Origin: Wocania_A spongiicola | GTDB lineage: Bacteria > Bacteroidota > Bacteroidia > Flavobacteriales > Flavobacteriaceae | Reading direction: 5' to 3' | NCBI RefSeq assembly: GCF_023502325.1 | Contig: NZ_JAMFLZ010000005.1 | Location: forward strand, 1 to 64,000 | DNA length: 64,000 bases | Shown: positions 37,248-46,293 of the stretch, piece by piece | Position numbering within the stretch: position 1 is the first letter of the stretch | How the letters are laid out: the number at the start of each line of letters is the position of its first letter | Position numbers and translations under genes: made by a program | Notes under the pieces: generated by a model | The model's input: the letters and a program-made list of their open reading frames with translations, nothing else | The model's database searches: none | Told to the model about the DNA's origin: nothing

Positions 37248-37937
37248 ATGAGAAAAGAACAACACCACAAAGGTTGGAATGAGATTAAAACAAATGATTC
37301 TTGGGCTATTTTCAAAATCATGGGCGAATTTGTTAATGGCTATGAAAAACTTAGTAAAATTGGTCCTTGTGTATCCATTTTTGGTTCAGCAAGAACAAAA
37401 CCAGACCATAAATATTATAAATTAGCCGAAAGTATTGCTAAACGTATTGTAGAATCTGGTTACGGTGTTATAACTGGCGGTGGGCCTGGTATTATGGAAG
37501 CTGGTAATAAAGGAGCGCACCTAGGAGGAGGCACATCTGTAGGGCTAAACATAGAACTCCCTTTTGAACAACATGACAATCCATATATTGACACTGACAA
37601 AAGCTTAGATTTTGATTATTTCTTTGTTCGTAAAGTTATGTTTGTAAAATATTCTCAAGGTTTTGTTGTCATGCCTGGTGGGTTTGGTACTTTAGATGAA
37701 CTTTTTGAAGCCATTACTCTTATACAAACTCATAAAATTGAAAAATTTCCTATCATTTTAGTTGGTACAGATTTTTGGAAAGGCATTTTAGAATGGGTAA
37801 AAACTACTCTTTTAGGTGAGTTTGGAAATATTTCTGCAAAAGATTTAGACTTAATAAATTTGGTTGATACCGAAGAGGAAGTTATTACAATTTTAGACGC
37901 GTTTTATAAAGAATCAGACTTAAGCCCTAATTTTTAA
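37248..37937 (+). CDS. LOG family (TIGR00730) Rossmann-fold protein
   Basis: The 229-residue protein has the two LOG signatures: GGGPGIMEAGNKGAHLGGG and VMPGGFGTLDELFEAITLIQT. Close relatives are phosphoribohydrolases that release free base from nucleoside 5'-monophosphates (cytokinin riboside monophosphate in the named plant-associated cases); in this organism a general nucleotide-salvage or clean-up role is more likely. 32 bases behind uvrA, probably the same transcript. The fold is certain, the natural substrate is not. Confidence 0.85.
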   Translation: MRKEQHHKGWNEIKTNDSWAIFKIMGEFVNGYEKLSKIGPCVSIFGSARTKPDHKYYKLAESIAKRIVESGYGVITGGGPGIMEAGNKGAHLGGGTSVGLNIELPFEQHDNPYIDTDKSLDFDYFFVRKVMFVKYSQGFVVMPGGFGTLDELFEAITLIQTHKIEKFPIILVGTDFWKGILEWVKTTLLGEFGNISAKDLDLINLVDTEEEVITILDAFYKESDLSPNF

Positions 37938-38045
37938 CAACCAAATCCTTTATAACCAAAAGGTTTTACGACTAACTTAATGCTATATTTTGTTATATTG
38001 CAACGCCTTGTATTGTTATTAACCTTATTAATGTTATAAATTAAA

Positions 38046-40877
38046 TTGAAGTTACGCCTTTTTTTCTGGTTTATATTTGTCCTCTCAAGTATCTCAAGTT
38101 TTAGTCAAAATAAGATTGACTTAAAAGCAGATTTTGATATTGAGAACAGGAAAATTACTATATCGCAAACCATTCAATATAAAAACGCATCGAAAGATGA
38201 GCTTCAATCTATATATTTAAATGATTGGAATAATAGCTATTCAACTAAAAAAACACCACTAGCTACACGCTTTGCTGAAGAATATAATAACAAATTTCAT
38301 CTTGCAAAAAATGAAGACAGGGGCTATTCAGTAATTACCTCCATAAAGCAAAATAATGAAGCCTTAGTTTTTAATCAACTAAAAAATCAAATTGACATTA
38401 TAAAAGTAGATTTAAAAACACCACTAAAACCAAACGAATCTTATACTATAGATTTAGAATATATTGTACAAATCCCAAAGGATAAATTCACAGATTATGG
38501 TATTTCTGAGTCACAAAATCTAAGCTTGAGATATTGGTATATTACTCCAGCAATTTATAATGATGAATGGCAATATTATAGCAATAAGAATTTAGATGAT
38601 TTATTTATTCCGAAAGCAGATTTAACTTTAGAAATTTCTTATCCACAGGGCTATAAAATTACTTCAGAATTAAATTTAGATAAAACACATCAAACTACTA
38701 ATAAGCAACGAGTTACTTTAAAAGGAAAAGATAGAATAAATAATAAATTATTTATAAGTAAAAATCCAAATTTCGAAACTATTCAAAATAAAGGACTATC
38801 AATAACATCAAATATAAATGGAGAAAAAATTGAACTCTTAGACAGAGTTTTAATAACAGAAAAAGTTACAAAATTCATTTTTGAAAACCTAGGAAACTAT
38901 CCTCATGAAAAATTACTATTAACAAATATTGATTATAATAAAGACCCAATTTATGGACTAAATTTTCTACCTAGTTTTATTAAACTTTACCCAAACAATT
39001 TTCAATATGAATTAAAACTACTAAAGGTAGCTCTTCACAATTACTTAGAAAATACACTGCTTATAAACCCAAGAAAAGAACAATGGCTATTTGATGGCAT
39101 ACAAATTTATTATTTAATGAATTATGTTGAAGAGCATTATCCAGACATGAAATTTTTAGGGTCACTAGCAAATTTTTGGGGTGTCCGTTCATTTCATGCA
39201 GCAGACATGGATTTTAATGACAAATACGTGTTTGCTTTTATGTCAATGGCAAGAACAAACAGAGATCAGCCATTAACTATGTCAAAAGATTCTTTGCTTA
39301 AGTTTAACTATAGTATAGCTAACAAATACAAAGCTGGTGTAGGCCTTAAATATTTGGATGATTTTATTAACTCAAACATTTTAGAAAATACTATTAAGTC
39401 GTTTTTAGAACAAACAAAACTAAAGCAAACATCGCCTAAAGCATTTGAAACCTATTTAAAAACTAAAACATCAAAAAATATAGATTGGTTTTTTAATGAT
39501 TATTTAAATACTCGTAAAAAAATTGATTTTAAAATAAAAAGCGTTAAAAGAACTGAAGATTCTATAACATTAACTATCAAGAATAAAAGAGATAGCAACA
39601 CTCCTATTTCGTTATATACTTTGAATAATGATAGCATCGTTTCAAAATCTTGGATTGAAAACGTTACCAAAAACAAAACCATCACAATACCTCGCAATGA
39701 TGCTAATAAGTTAGTTTTAAACTACAATAGAATAATCCCAGAGCATAACATAAGGGACAATTGGAAATCACTCAAAGGTTTTTTCTTTAATAATAAACCC
39801 TTTCAATTTAGACTTTTTAAAGACATTGAAGATCCAAATTACAATCAAGTATTTTTGATGCCTATAGCAGAGTTTAATAATATTTATGACGGTTTTACCT
39901 TAGGGGTTAAAGCCTATAACACAACATTGTTAAGGAAACAATTCAATTATAAATTTCAGCCTAGATATGCGCTAAAATCTAAATCCTTCACTGGGTCTGC
40001 ATCAGCATCTATGACCCATTATTTACAAAACAGCAACTTATACTCCATAAACTATGGAATTAGAGGTAGTTACACATCTTATGCTAGCGATTTATTTGTT
40101 AGAAAAATAATACCTTCAGTAACGTTTTTATTTAGAAATGATAATGATTTTCGCTCAAATAAACGTCAAAGATTAAAGTTTAGGTATTTAGATATTAATA
40201 GAGATGAAGATCTAAGCAATACATTAAACAGAACTGAGCCAAACTATAATATATTCAATATCAATTATTTAAATTCAAATGACAATTTAATAAATTTTAG
40301 TAAATGGTCTACTGACTTGCAAATTGCAAAAACATTTAGCAAGGTCTCATTTAATTATGAATACAGACGATTATTTGAAAGTAATCGACAATTAAACCTA
40401 CGCTTTTATACAGGAGCATTTATAAATAACAAGACAGATATAGCGTCAGATTACTTTAGTTTTGCTTTAGACAGACCAACAGATTATTTGTTTGATTATA
40501 ATTATTTAGGACGCTCTGAAGCCAGCGGAATATTTAGCCAGCAATATATAACTGCCGAGGGTGGCTTTAAATCTAAACTAGAAACTCCTTTTGCAAATCA
40601 GTGGATAAGTACAATAAATGCCAGTACAACACTTTGGAAATATGTATTAGTGTATGGCGATGTTGGTTTTGTAAAAAACAAATTCGACAATGCAAACTTT
40701 GTTTATGATTCTGGTATTAGAATTAACTTAGTAACTGATTATTTTGAAATATATTTTCCCATATACTCCAATCTAGGATGGGAAATTGGGCAACCAAATT
40801 ACGATCAAAAAATAAGATTCAAGTTTACTGTAGACCCTCAATCTTTATTAGGACTATTCAGGAGGCGCTGGTATTAG
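38046..40877 (+). CDS. M1-aminopeptidase-like outer-membrane-associated protein lacking HExxH
   Basis: The 943-residue protein starts at TTG 38046; a signal peptide (ending SSFSQN) supports that start. Residues ~20-240 look like the M1-type N-terminal beta domain, ~250-490 like the helical catalytic domain, and ~590-943 form beta strands ending LLGLFRRRWY, with a final aromatic residue as in outer-membrane barrels. Where M1 enzymes have HExxH, this protein has ALHNYLEN (His331): the catalytic Glu and second His are missing, so zinc peptidase activity is unlikely. It may be a structural or binding protein. Isolated gene. Confidence 0.68.
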   Translation: MKLRLFFWFIFVLSSISSFSQNKIDLKADFDIENRKITISQTIQYKNASKDELQSIYLNDWNNSYSTKKTPLATRFAEEYNNKFHLAKNEDRGYSVITSIKQNNEALVFNQLKNQIDIIKVDLKTPLKPNESYTIDLEYIVQIPKDKFTDYGISESQNLSLRYWYITPAIYNDEWQYYSNKNLDDLFIPKADLTLEISYPQGYKITSELNLDKTHQTTNKQRVTLKGKDRINNKLFISKNPNFETIQNKGLSITSNINGEKIELLDRVLITEKVTKFIFENLGNYPHEKLLLTNIDYNKDPIYGLNFLPSFIKLYPNNFQYELKLLKVALHNYLENTLLINPRKEQWLFDGIQIYYLMNYVEEHYPDMKFLGSLANFWGVRSFHAADMDFNDKYVFAFMSMARTNRDQPLTMSKDSLLKFNYSIANKYKAGVGLKYLDDFINSNILENTIKSFLEQTKLKQTSPKAFETYLKTKTSKNIDWFFNDYLNTRKKIDFKIKSVKRTEDSITLTIKNKRDSNTPISLYTLNNDSIVSKSWIENVTKNKTITIPRNDANKLVLNYNRIIPEHNIRDNWKSLKGFFFNNKPFQFRLFKDIEDPNYNQVFLMPIAEFNNIYDGFTLGVKAYNTTLLRKQFNYKFQPRYALKSKSFTGSASASMTHYLQNSNLYSINYGIRGSYTSYASDLFVRKIIPSVTFLFRNDNDFRSNKRQRLKFRYLDINRDEDLSNTLNRTEPNYNIFNINYLNSNDNLINFSKWSTDLQIAKTFSKVSFNYEYRRLFESNRQLNLRFYTGAFINNKTDIASDYFSFALDRPTDYLFDYNYLGRSEASGIFSQQYITAEGGFKSKLETPFANQWISTINASTTLWKYVLVYGDVGFVKNKFDNANFVYDSGIRINLVTDYFEIYFPIYSNLGWEIGQPNYDQKIRFKFTVDPQSLLGLFRRRWY

Positions 40878-40995
40878 TCTGTTAATTTTTTAAATTATTA
40901 TCCGAAATACATCATTATTAATGAATTATTCGTAATTCAATTGTTTTTTTTAATGTTTTTTTAAGAATAATTCAAAATCTTTACCCCTGCATTAA

Positions 40996-41026
40996 TTGCA
41001 AGATCGATAAACTTTAAGTACTTTTG
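40996..41026 (+). promoter_or_regulatory. Bacteroidetes promoter of the fused E1 gene
   Basis: TTG (40996-40998), a 20-base spacer and TACTTTTG (41019-41026) match the TTG-N19/20-TAnnTTTG promoter class. Transcription would start just before the start codon at 41048. Confidence 0.7.
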
Positions 41027-41047
41027 CAAAAGTAAAGCTCTTAACAT

Positions 41048-43459
41048 ATGCAAACCATTCCTGATTTGAAAAACAACATATCTTTCGAAGATTTTAAAAC
41101 AGAAGTTTTAAATGATTATAGCCTAGCTGTAAAAAGTAGAGAATGTAGTTTACTTGGGAGACGCGAAGTCTTAACAGGAAAAGCTAAATTTGGAATTTTT
41201 GGAGATGGTAAAGAAGTGCCACAATTAGCTCTAGCCAAGGCATTTTTAAAAGGAGACTGGAGATCTGGGTATTACCGAGATCAAACGTTTATGATGGCAA
41301 TTGGAGAGTTAAGTGTTGAGCAGTTTTTTGCAGGTCTTTATGCAAACACAAATTTAGAGTTAGAGCCTATGTCTGCAGGCCGCCAAATGGGAGGCCATTT
41401 TACAACACATAGCTTAGATGATAATGGTAATTGGAAAGATTTAACTAAGCAATACAACTCAAGTGCTGACATCTCTCCTACAGCTGGTCAAATGCCTCGT
41501 TTATTAGGTTTAGCGCAAGCTTCAAAAATATTTAAACAAGTAGAAGGTATTGATACTACCAACCTTTCTAACAACGGAAACGAAATAGCATGGGGAACAA
41601 TTGGCAATGCTAGTACAAGTGAAGGTTTGTTTTTTGAAACTATTAATGCCGCCGGTGTTTTACAAGTTCCAATGGTTATTAGCATATGGGACGATGACTA
41701 TGGAATTTCTGTGCATGCAAAACATCAAACTACTAAAGAAAATATCTCAGAAATATTAAAAGGATTCCAACGCGACAATGAGCTAAAGGGTTACGAAATA
41801 TTGCGCGTAAAAGGTTGGGATTATGCAAATTTAATTGAAACATATCAAGAAGCTTCTTCTATAGCTAGAGAAGAGCATGTACCCGTATTAATACACGTTA
41901 CTGAGCTTACCCAACCGCAAGGGCATTCAACTTCTGGATCACATGAACGCTACAAAAGTCCTGAGCGTTTAGAATGGGAAAATAAGCACGATTGTAATTT
42001 AAAAATGCGTAAGTGGATTATTGAAAGTGGTATAGCTACCAATGAAACTCTTACTGAAATAGAACGCAATTTAAAAAAAGAAGTAAGAGAAGCTAAAAAG
42101 AACGCATGGACAACATTTTTAAAACCTATACAAAAGGAACAACAAGAATTAATATCCATCTTAAGTAGTTTAATAGCATCTAGCGCTAACGGTGTTTTTA
42201 TTAAACCTCTTCAAGAAAAATTATTAGCAATAGACGAGCCTACAAGAAGAGACATACTATCGTATGCAAGAAAAGCACTAAGATATACTTTAGGAGATAC
42301 TAGTGAAACAAAACAAGAGCTCGCAAATTGGATTAATAACATTTTTGATAAAGTACAACCAAAATTTAGCTCGCATTTATATTCTGAAACTGAAAAATCT
42401 TCAGTTCTTGTGGATGAAGTTAAACCTAGTTATGATAATGATGCTATTCAAGTAGATGGTCGTATTATAATCCGTGATAACTTTGATGCTATTTTTAAAA
42501 ACTATCCTGAAGCTTTAGTTTTTGGTGAAGACTCTGGTAATATAGGTGATGTAAACCAGGGTTTAGAAGGTTTACAAGAAAAGTATGGCGAACTTCGTGT
42601 TGCAGATGCTGGAATTAGAGAAGCTACTATTATTGGACAAGGTATTGGTATGGCACTACGTGGTTTAAGACCCATTGCCGAAATACAATATTTAGACTAT
42701 ATTTTATATGCTTTACAAGTAATTAGCGACGATTTGGCAACCCTTCAATATAGAACTAAAGGAAAGCAAAAAGCCCCATTAATTATTAGAACTCGTGGCC
42801 ATAGACTAGAAGGGATTTGGCATTCTGGTTCGCAAATGGGAGGTATTTTAAACCTAATACGAGGTGTTCAAATTTTGGTTCCAAGAAATATGACCAAAGC
42901 AGCTGGTTTCTATAATACACTGTTACAAAGTGATAATCCTGCTTTAGTGGTAGAATGTCTTAACGGGTATAGATTAAAAGAAAGAATGCCAAATAATTTA
43001 AGTGATATAAAAACACCTATTGGTGTTGTAGAAACTTTAAAAACTGGTTCTGACATTACTCTAGTATCTTATGGTTCTACTCTTAGAATTGTAGAACAAA
43101 CCGCAAAAGAATTTTTATCGGTTGGTATTGATGTTGAAGTAATTGATGTACAATCTCTACTACCTTTCGATATAAATCACGATATCGTTAAAAGCATAGC
43201 GAAAACTAATCGCGTTATGGTTATTGATGAAGATGTTCCTGGTGGTGCTTCTGCATATATTTTAAATGAAATATTAAATACTCAAAAAGCATTTCAATAT
43301 CTTGATAGCGAACCTAAAACATTAACTGCAAAAGCACATAGACCAGCATATGGTAACGATGGTGATTATTTCTCAAAACCTTCTGCTGAAGATATTTTTG
43401 AAGCTGTTTACGATGTTATGCACGAAGCTAACCCTGAAGATTATCCTAAATTGAGGTAA
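41048..43459 (+). CDS. 2-oxoacid dehydrogenase E1 alpha/beta fusion (probably branched-chain type)
   Basis: The 803-residue thiamine-diphosphate enzyme joins E1 alpha (~1-440) and E1 beta (~475-803) in one chain, common in Bacteroidetes. The alpha part has SAGRQMGGHFTTHS, the ThDP motif GNASTSEGLFFETINAAG, and the loop HSTSGSHERYKS; the beta part has VFGEDSGNIGDVNQGLEGLQ, PIAEIQYLDYILYALQVISDD and VIDEDVPGGASAYILNE. It decarboxylates a 2-oxoacid and passes the acyl group to a lipoyl E2, feeding branched-chain fatty acid or CoA ester synthesis if the substrate is branched. E2/E3 genes are not adjacent; substrate preference is inferred. Confidence 0.88.
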   Translation: MQTIPDLKNNISFEDFKTEVLNDYSLAVKSRECSLLGRREVLTGKAKFGIFGDGKEVPQLALAKAFLKGDWRSGYYRDQTFMMAIGELSVEQFFAGLYANTNLELEPMSAGRQMGGHFTTHSLDDNGNWKDLTKQYNSSADISPTAGQMPRLLGLAQASKIFKQVEGIDTTNLSNNGNEIAWGTIGNASTSEGLFFETINAAGVLQVPMVISIWDDDYGISVHAKHQTTKENISEILKGFQRDNELKGYEILRVKGWDYANLIETYQEASSIAREEHVPVLIHVTELTQPQGHSTSGSHERYKSPERLEWENKHDCNLKMRKWIIESGIATNETLTEIERNLKKEVREAKKNAWTTFLKPIQKEQQELISILSSLIASSANGVFIKPLQEKLLAIDEPTRRDILSYARKALRYTLGDTSETKQELANWINNIFDKVQPKFSSHLYSETEKSSVLVDEVKPSYDNDAIQVDGRIIIRDNFDAIFKNYPEALVFGEDSGNIGDVNQGLEGLQEKYGELRVADAGIREATIIGQGIGMALRGLRPIAEIQYLDYILYALQVISDDLATLQYRTKGKQKAPLIIRTRGHRLEGIWHSGSQMGGILNLIRGVQILVPRNMTKAAGFYNTLLQSDNPALVVECLNGYRLKERMPNNLSDIKTPIGVVETLKTGSDITLVSYGSTLRIVEQTAKEFLSVGIDVEVIDVQSLLPFDINHDIVKSIAKTNRVMVIDEDVPGGASAYILNEILNTQKAFQYLDSEPKTLTAKAHRPAYGNDGDYFSKPSAEDIFEAVYDVMHEANPEDYPKLR

Positions 43460-43596
43460 CTTATAACATTTTTTCATTTTGTTTGACATGGGCTAAACAA
43501 TGTTTGTTAAAACTAATAAAAAGCCTTGCTAAAATTCTTTAATAAAATCACTTAAACAATAAAAAGCATTACATTTATAGTTTAAGATAATTTTAA

Positions 43597-44067
43597 ATGA
43601 AAGCCGTATCGCTTAAAGAAATAAAACAAGAGTTAAATACACTATCAACTACCGAAATTCAAGAGCTTTGTTTACGCTTATCACGTTTTAAAAAAGAAAA
43701 CAAAGAACTACTCACCTATCTATTGTTTGAATCTCATAACGAGAGCGGTTACATCGAATCTGTCAAGCATTATGTTGACGATGAATTTGAGGTTATAAAT
43801 ATCAAAAGTTATTTTTACATCAGAAAAAGTGTCCGCAAAATTTTAAAGAACATAAAAAAATATGTTCGGTATTCGCAAAAAAAAGAAACTGAAGTGGAGC
43901 TTCTACTCTACTTTTGCCAAAAACTAAAAGACTTCTCACCTAGTATAAAATATAGCGCACAATTGCAAAATACTTATAACCGACAAATCCTTTTAGCTAA
44001 AAAAATAATTGCAACATTACATGAAGACTTGCAATACGATTACAATTTGATGCTAGAAGATTTATAG
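43597..44067 (+). CDS. Hypothetical protein (DUF6155-like)
   Basis: The 156-residue, mostly helical, Lys/Glu-rich protein opens with LKEIKQELNTLSTTEIQELCLRLSRFKKENKELLTYLLFE, a pattern I associate, tentatively, with small DUF6155-type proteins of Bacteroidetes. No signal peptide, membrane segment or catalytic motif. A hairpin (44102-44131) follows, and then the cassette described separately. Function unknown. Confidence 0.65.
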   Translation: MKAVSLKEIKQELNTLSTTEIQELCLRLSRFKKENKELLTYLLFESHNESGYIESVKHYVDDEFEVINIKSYFYIRKSVRKILKNIKKYVRYSQKKETEVELLLYFCQKLKDFSPSIKYSAQLQNTYNRQILLAKKIIATLHEDLQYDYNLMLEDL

Positions 44068-44101
44068 ATTGTTAAAAACTTTACTTCTCGATGGTATATT
44101 C

Positions 44102-44131
44102 TTAGTTGATTTTGTAAAAAAATTCAACTAA
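44102..44131. terminator. Hairpin after the DUF6155-like gene, terminator-like
   Basis: An 8-bp inverted repeat TTAGTTGA / TCAACTAA, extended by four A-T pairs past a bulge. It lies 35 bases after the stop at 44067 and four bases before the cassette edge at 44135. It lacks a clean T run, so activity is uncertain. Confidence 0.5.
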
Positions 44132-44144
44132 ATTCGTTTAACGT

Positions 44145-44176
44145 CGGATATAAGTCATTCAAACGACGCATATCCG
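44145..44176. repeat. Small palindrome at the left end of the cassette
   Basis: CGGATAT (44145-44151) and ATATCCG (44170-44176) form a 7-bp stem over an 18-base loop, just upstream of the cassette gene. GGATATAAGTCATTC within it resembles GGTTATAAGTAATTGC of the downstream palindrome, as if a short form of the same element. Confidence 0.6.
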
Positions 44177-44207
44177 TAAAAAACATTGGCAAACATTTAA
44201 TCAAATC

Positions 44208-44777
44208 ATGAGTTCAGAAAATAATTGGAAAAATAAATTGTGGAACTTTGTAAACACCAAATTTGGAATTTGGCTACTATCTAGTGCGATTGTTGGACTT
44301 ATAACATTTGGATATACAAAATTGAGTGAATCAATTTCTAATAGTAACAGTCAGAAAAAGCAAATCGTTAAACTAGACCAAGAGATTGAAGGAAGGTTCT
44401 ATCAATTAATATCAAAACAAGAAAGACGTAGGGACAGTATAAATGTGAATTTTGACATTGAAATTATTCCTGAACAAGAAACGATGAAGGAAATCTGGTT
44501 TGAATTTAAAGCTAGCCCTAAAGGTTATTATCAAGGGTTATATGTTGTTTATCCGGAATTTAGTGAACGGAATATTGCATCTCTGATTATAGAGCTTTCA
44601 TCATTAGTGGATGACAAGTCTGAAAGTGAACAAATTAAAAAAGTCGCTCACAGAATATTATCGAATGAATTATTACCCTTAAAAATTGAAAGCTCTAATG
44701 AACTGAGTTCTTTCTTAAATCAAGTTAGCACTGAATTAAGAATAGAACGTTGGAGGAAATATTGGCCTGAAAAATAA
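44208..44777 (+). CDS. Cassette-borne hypothetical membrane-anchored protein
   Basis: The 189-residue protein has a single hydrophobic helix at ~20-36 (IWLLSSAIVGLITFGYT) preceded by basic residues, then a linker with Ser/Asn and a charged soluble domain (QEIEGRFYQLISKQERRRDS, EIIPEQETMKEIWFEF, YQGLYVVYPEFSE, LSSFLNQVSTELRIERWRKYW). No family was recognised. Small, single, membrane-anchored unknowns are usual cargo of gene cassettes. The gene is flanked by ACATTGGCAAAC upstream and TTTGCCAACAATG downstream, in inverted orientation. It lies between the convergent DUF6155-like and TlpA genes. Confidence 0.65.
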   Translation: MSSENNWKNKLWNFVNTKFGIWLLSSAIVGLITFGYTKLSESISNSNSQKKQIVKLDQEIEGRFYQLISKQERRRDSINVNFDIEIIPEQETMKEIWFEFKASPKGYYQGLYVVYPEFSERNIASLIIELSSLVDDKSESEQIKKVAHRILSNELLPLKIESSNELSSFLNQVSTELRIERWRKYWPEK

Positions 44778-44784
44778 AAACGAT

Positions 44785-44917
44785 TTGCCAACAATGGTTA
44801 TAAGTAATTGCTCGTTCTCGCCTACTTCTGAAAATCCGCGAGGATTTTCAGTTTGGTGTGTACTTGCAAAGTTACGTGCTAACCCACGCAACTACTCATA
44901 GCCGAGACCGTTAAACG
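44785..44917. repeat. attC-like imperfect palindrome at the 3' end of the cassette
   Basis: Outer arms 44796-44811 and 44888-44903 pair at 13 of 16 positions plus one wobble; on the bottom strand the two A-C mismatches become G-T wobbles. A perfect 10-bp inner hairpin with a GCGA loop lies at 44828-44851, and a GTTA/TAAC pair at 44871-44883. The element begins with GCCAAC and ends with GTTAAAC (a GTTRRRY core), as integron attC sites do. Confidence 0.6.
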
Positions 44918-44929
44918 AACCTCAAAAAA

Positions 44930-46141
44930 CTATTCATTAAGTAACTCACCCACAAAAGCTTTGAACTCAGTTTTAAACTCCGTATATTTTTCTCCAGTTG
45001 CAGGTCCATTAAAACCTGTGTGTATCTTTCTAACCACACCCATTTTATCAATAAAAATAGTAGTAGGATAACTTAAAACATGGTTAAGCATAGGTAGTTT
45101 TTCTTGAGCTTTTACTTTACTAGAAGAACCATACTGTGCTAATAAAATAGGGTATTCAATGTCTATTTTTTCTTTTAACCTGTTAATACTATTAAAAGCT
45201 CCTGCTTCAGTTTTAGCATACTCAAAAGCTAATGCAACAATTTCAACACCTTTAGCTTTATTTTTTTTATAAAAATCGGTATAATATTTACTCTCATCTA
45301 AACAGTTTGGGCACCAAGTTCCCATAATTTGTAACAAAACCACTTTATTTTTAAAACGCTCATCTTCTAAAGATACCATATCTCCATTGGCATTAGGAAA
45401 TGAAAATTCAACTTTGTTATAACCTTCTTTTAAAAACGTAAGATTGTTAGCATCTGGCAATTCATAATTTTCATTTCGCTCAGCTACAAATGGCTCTTCC
45501 CAATGATTGCCAGAGTAAAACACACCATTTAAGGTACTATCTGTTACCGTAGCGATGAACAAAAATGCGTGGGCACCATCAAAAGTGGAAAGCTTTAATT
45601 GATTACCATCAACTACGCCTTCTAAATAACGATAATCGCCGGTTGTGGTTCTAAATGTTCCAGTAACTTTACTTCCATTTTGCTTAAAAATACCTTTCGC
45701 TATATATCTGTTATCCTCTGAATCTGGACTAAAAACGGTTTCCCAGTTTCCAGAAATATCGTGTTTCGGATTAGTTGAAACATCAAAACGAGATTCTTTT
45801 TTTTCAGCTGCAAACGGTACAATTCTATTAAGGCTAGTTTTAATAAAGTTTCCTGTTAATTTAGAATCTTTAATTTTTGCCACTATAAAACCTTCAAAAA
45901 CTGGCATTTTAATATAAACCGAATCGTTTTTATATTCAATATCATCAACATTTATAACTTCTTCAGCATTAAATATTTTTAAACTTACTTCTGAAACAAC
46001 TTCAAAATTAAAAGGCAATGTTTCAGATTCACTTACATGTAAAACAGCTCGATATGTTCCCAATTCAAGTTTATTATTTGCCTTTTCTTGCTTACAAGAA
46101 AACATCAAAAGAATTACAATAGCTGTTATAAAATACTTCAT
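44930..46141 (-). CDS. TlpA-family thioredoxin lipoprotein
   Basis: The 403-residue lipoprotein (LLMFSCKQ) has an N-terminal beta-rich region (~25-235, NLELGTYRAVLHV-type strands with KGIFKQNGSKVTGTFRTTTGDYR) and a C-terminal TlpA/AhpC-TSA thioredoxin domain (~245-403). The redox pair is in MGTWCPNCLDES, at about residue 275, and TTIFIDKMGVVRKIHTGF holds the cis-Pro region. It is expected to reduce or isomerise disulfides outside the cytoplasm. Its stop is 12 bases from the cassette edge. Alone on the minus strand, divergent from pheT. Confidence 0.88.
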   Translation of the reverse strand: MKYFITAIVILLMFSCKQEKANNKLELGTYRAVLHVSESETLPFNFEVVSEVSLKIFNAEEVINVDDIEYKNDSVYIKMPVFEGFIVAKIKDSKLTGNFIKTSLNRIVPFAAEKKESRFDVSTNPKHDISGNWETVFSPDSEDNRYIAKGIFKQNGSKVTGTFRTTTGDYRYLEGVVDGNQLKLSTFDGAHAFLFIATVTDSTLNGVFYSGNHWEEPFVAERNENYELPDANNLTFLKEGYNKVEFSFPNANGDMVSLEDERFKNKVVLLQIMGTWCPNCLDESKYYTDFYKKNKAKGVEIVALAFEYAKTEAGAFNSINRLKEKIDIEYPILLAQYGSSSKVKAQEKLPMLNHVLSYPTTIFIDKMGVVRKIHTGFNGPATGEKYTEFKTEFKAFVGELLNE

Positions 46142-46240
46142 AAATAAGATAATAAATTATATTATTCGAAATAACAACAATATACTAACATAAAAAAGCC
46201 AATTTTTACCATTTTATCCTTTATAAATGATAGCGCATGT

Positions 46241-46270
46241 TTGAATACTAGTTCCATTATTTTATCTTTG
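46241..46270 (+). promoter_or_regulatory. Bacteroidetes promoter of pheT
   Basis: TTG (46241-46243), a 19-base spacer and TATCTTTG (46263-46270): an exact match to TTG-N19-TAnnTTTG, 23 bases before the start codon. Confidence 0.8.
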
Positions 46271-46293
46271 TTCGCTTAAATAGCAAATGATTT

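Larger units (their letters stand above)
44135..44917 (+). mobile_element. Single-gene cassette with inverted ends and attC-like palindrome
   Basis: The 783-base unit starts with CGTTTAACG (44135-44143) and ends with its exact reverse complement CGTTAAACG (44909-44917). The similarity extends inward: the left end continues TCGG-ATATAAGT and the inverted right end continues, after three extra bases, TCGG-CTATGAGT. Inside is one gene (44208-44777), followed by a structured palindrome. No transposase or integrase is present, so any movement would need an enzyme from elsewhere. The layout recalls integron gene cassettes and a Bacteroidetes repeat family I recognise only from memory. Flanking target duplication was not seen. 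Confidence 0.6.

Noticed and set aside
44135..44917. Complete insertion sequence
   Set aside because: The only gene inside has no transposase motif and no target duplication is visible.
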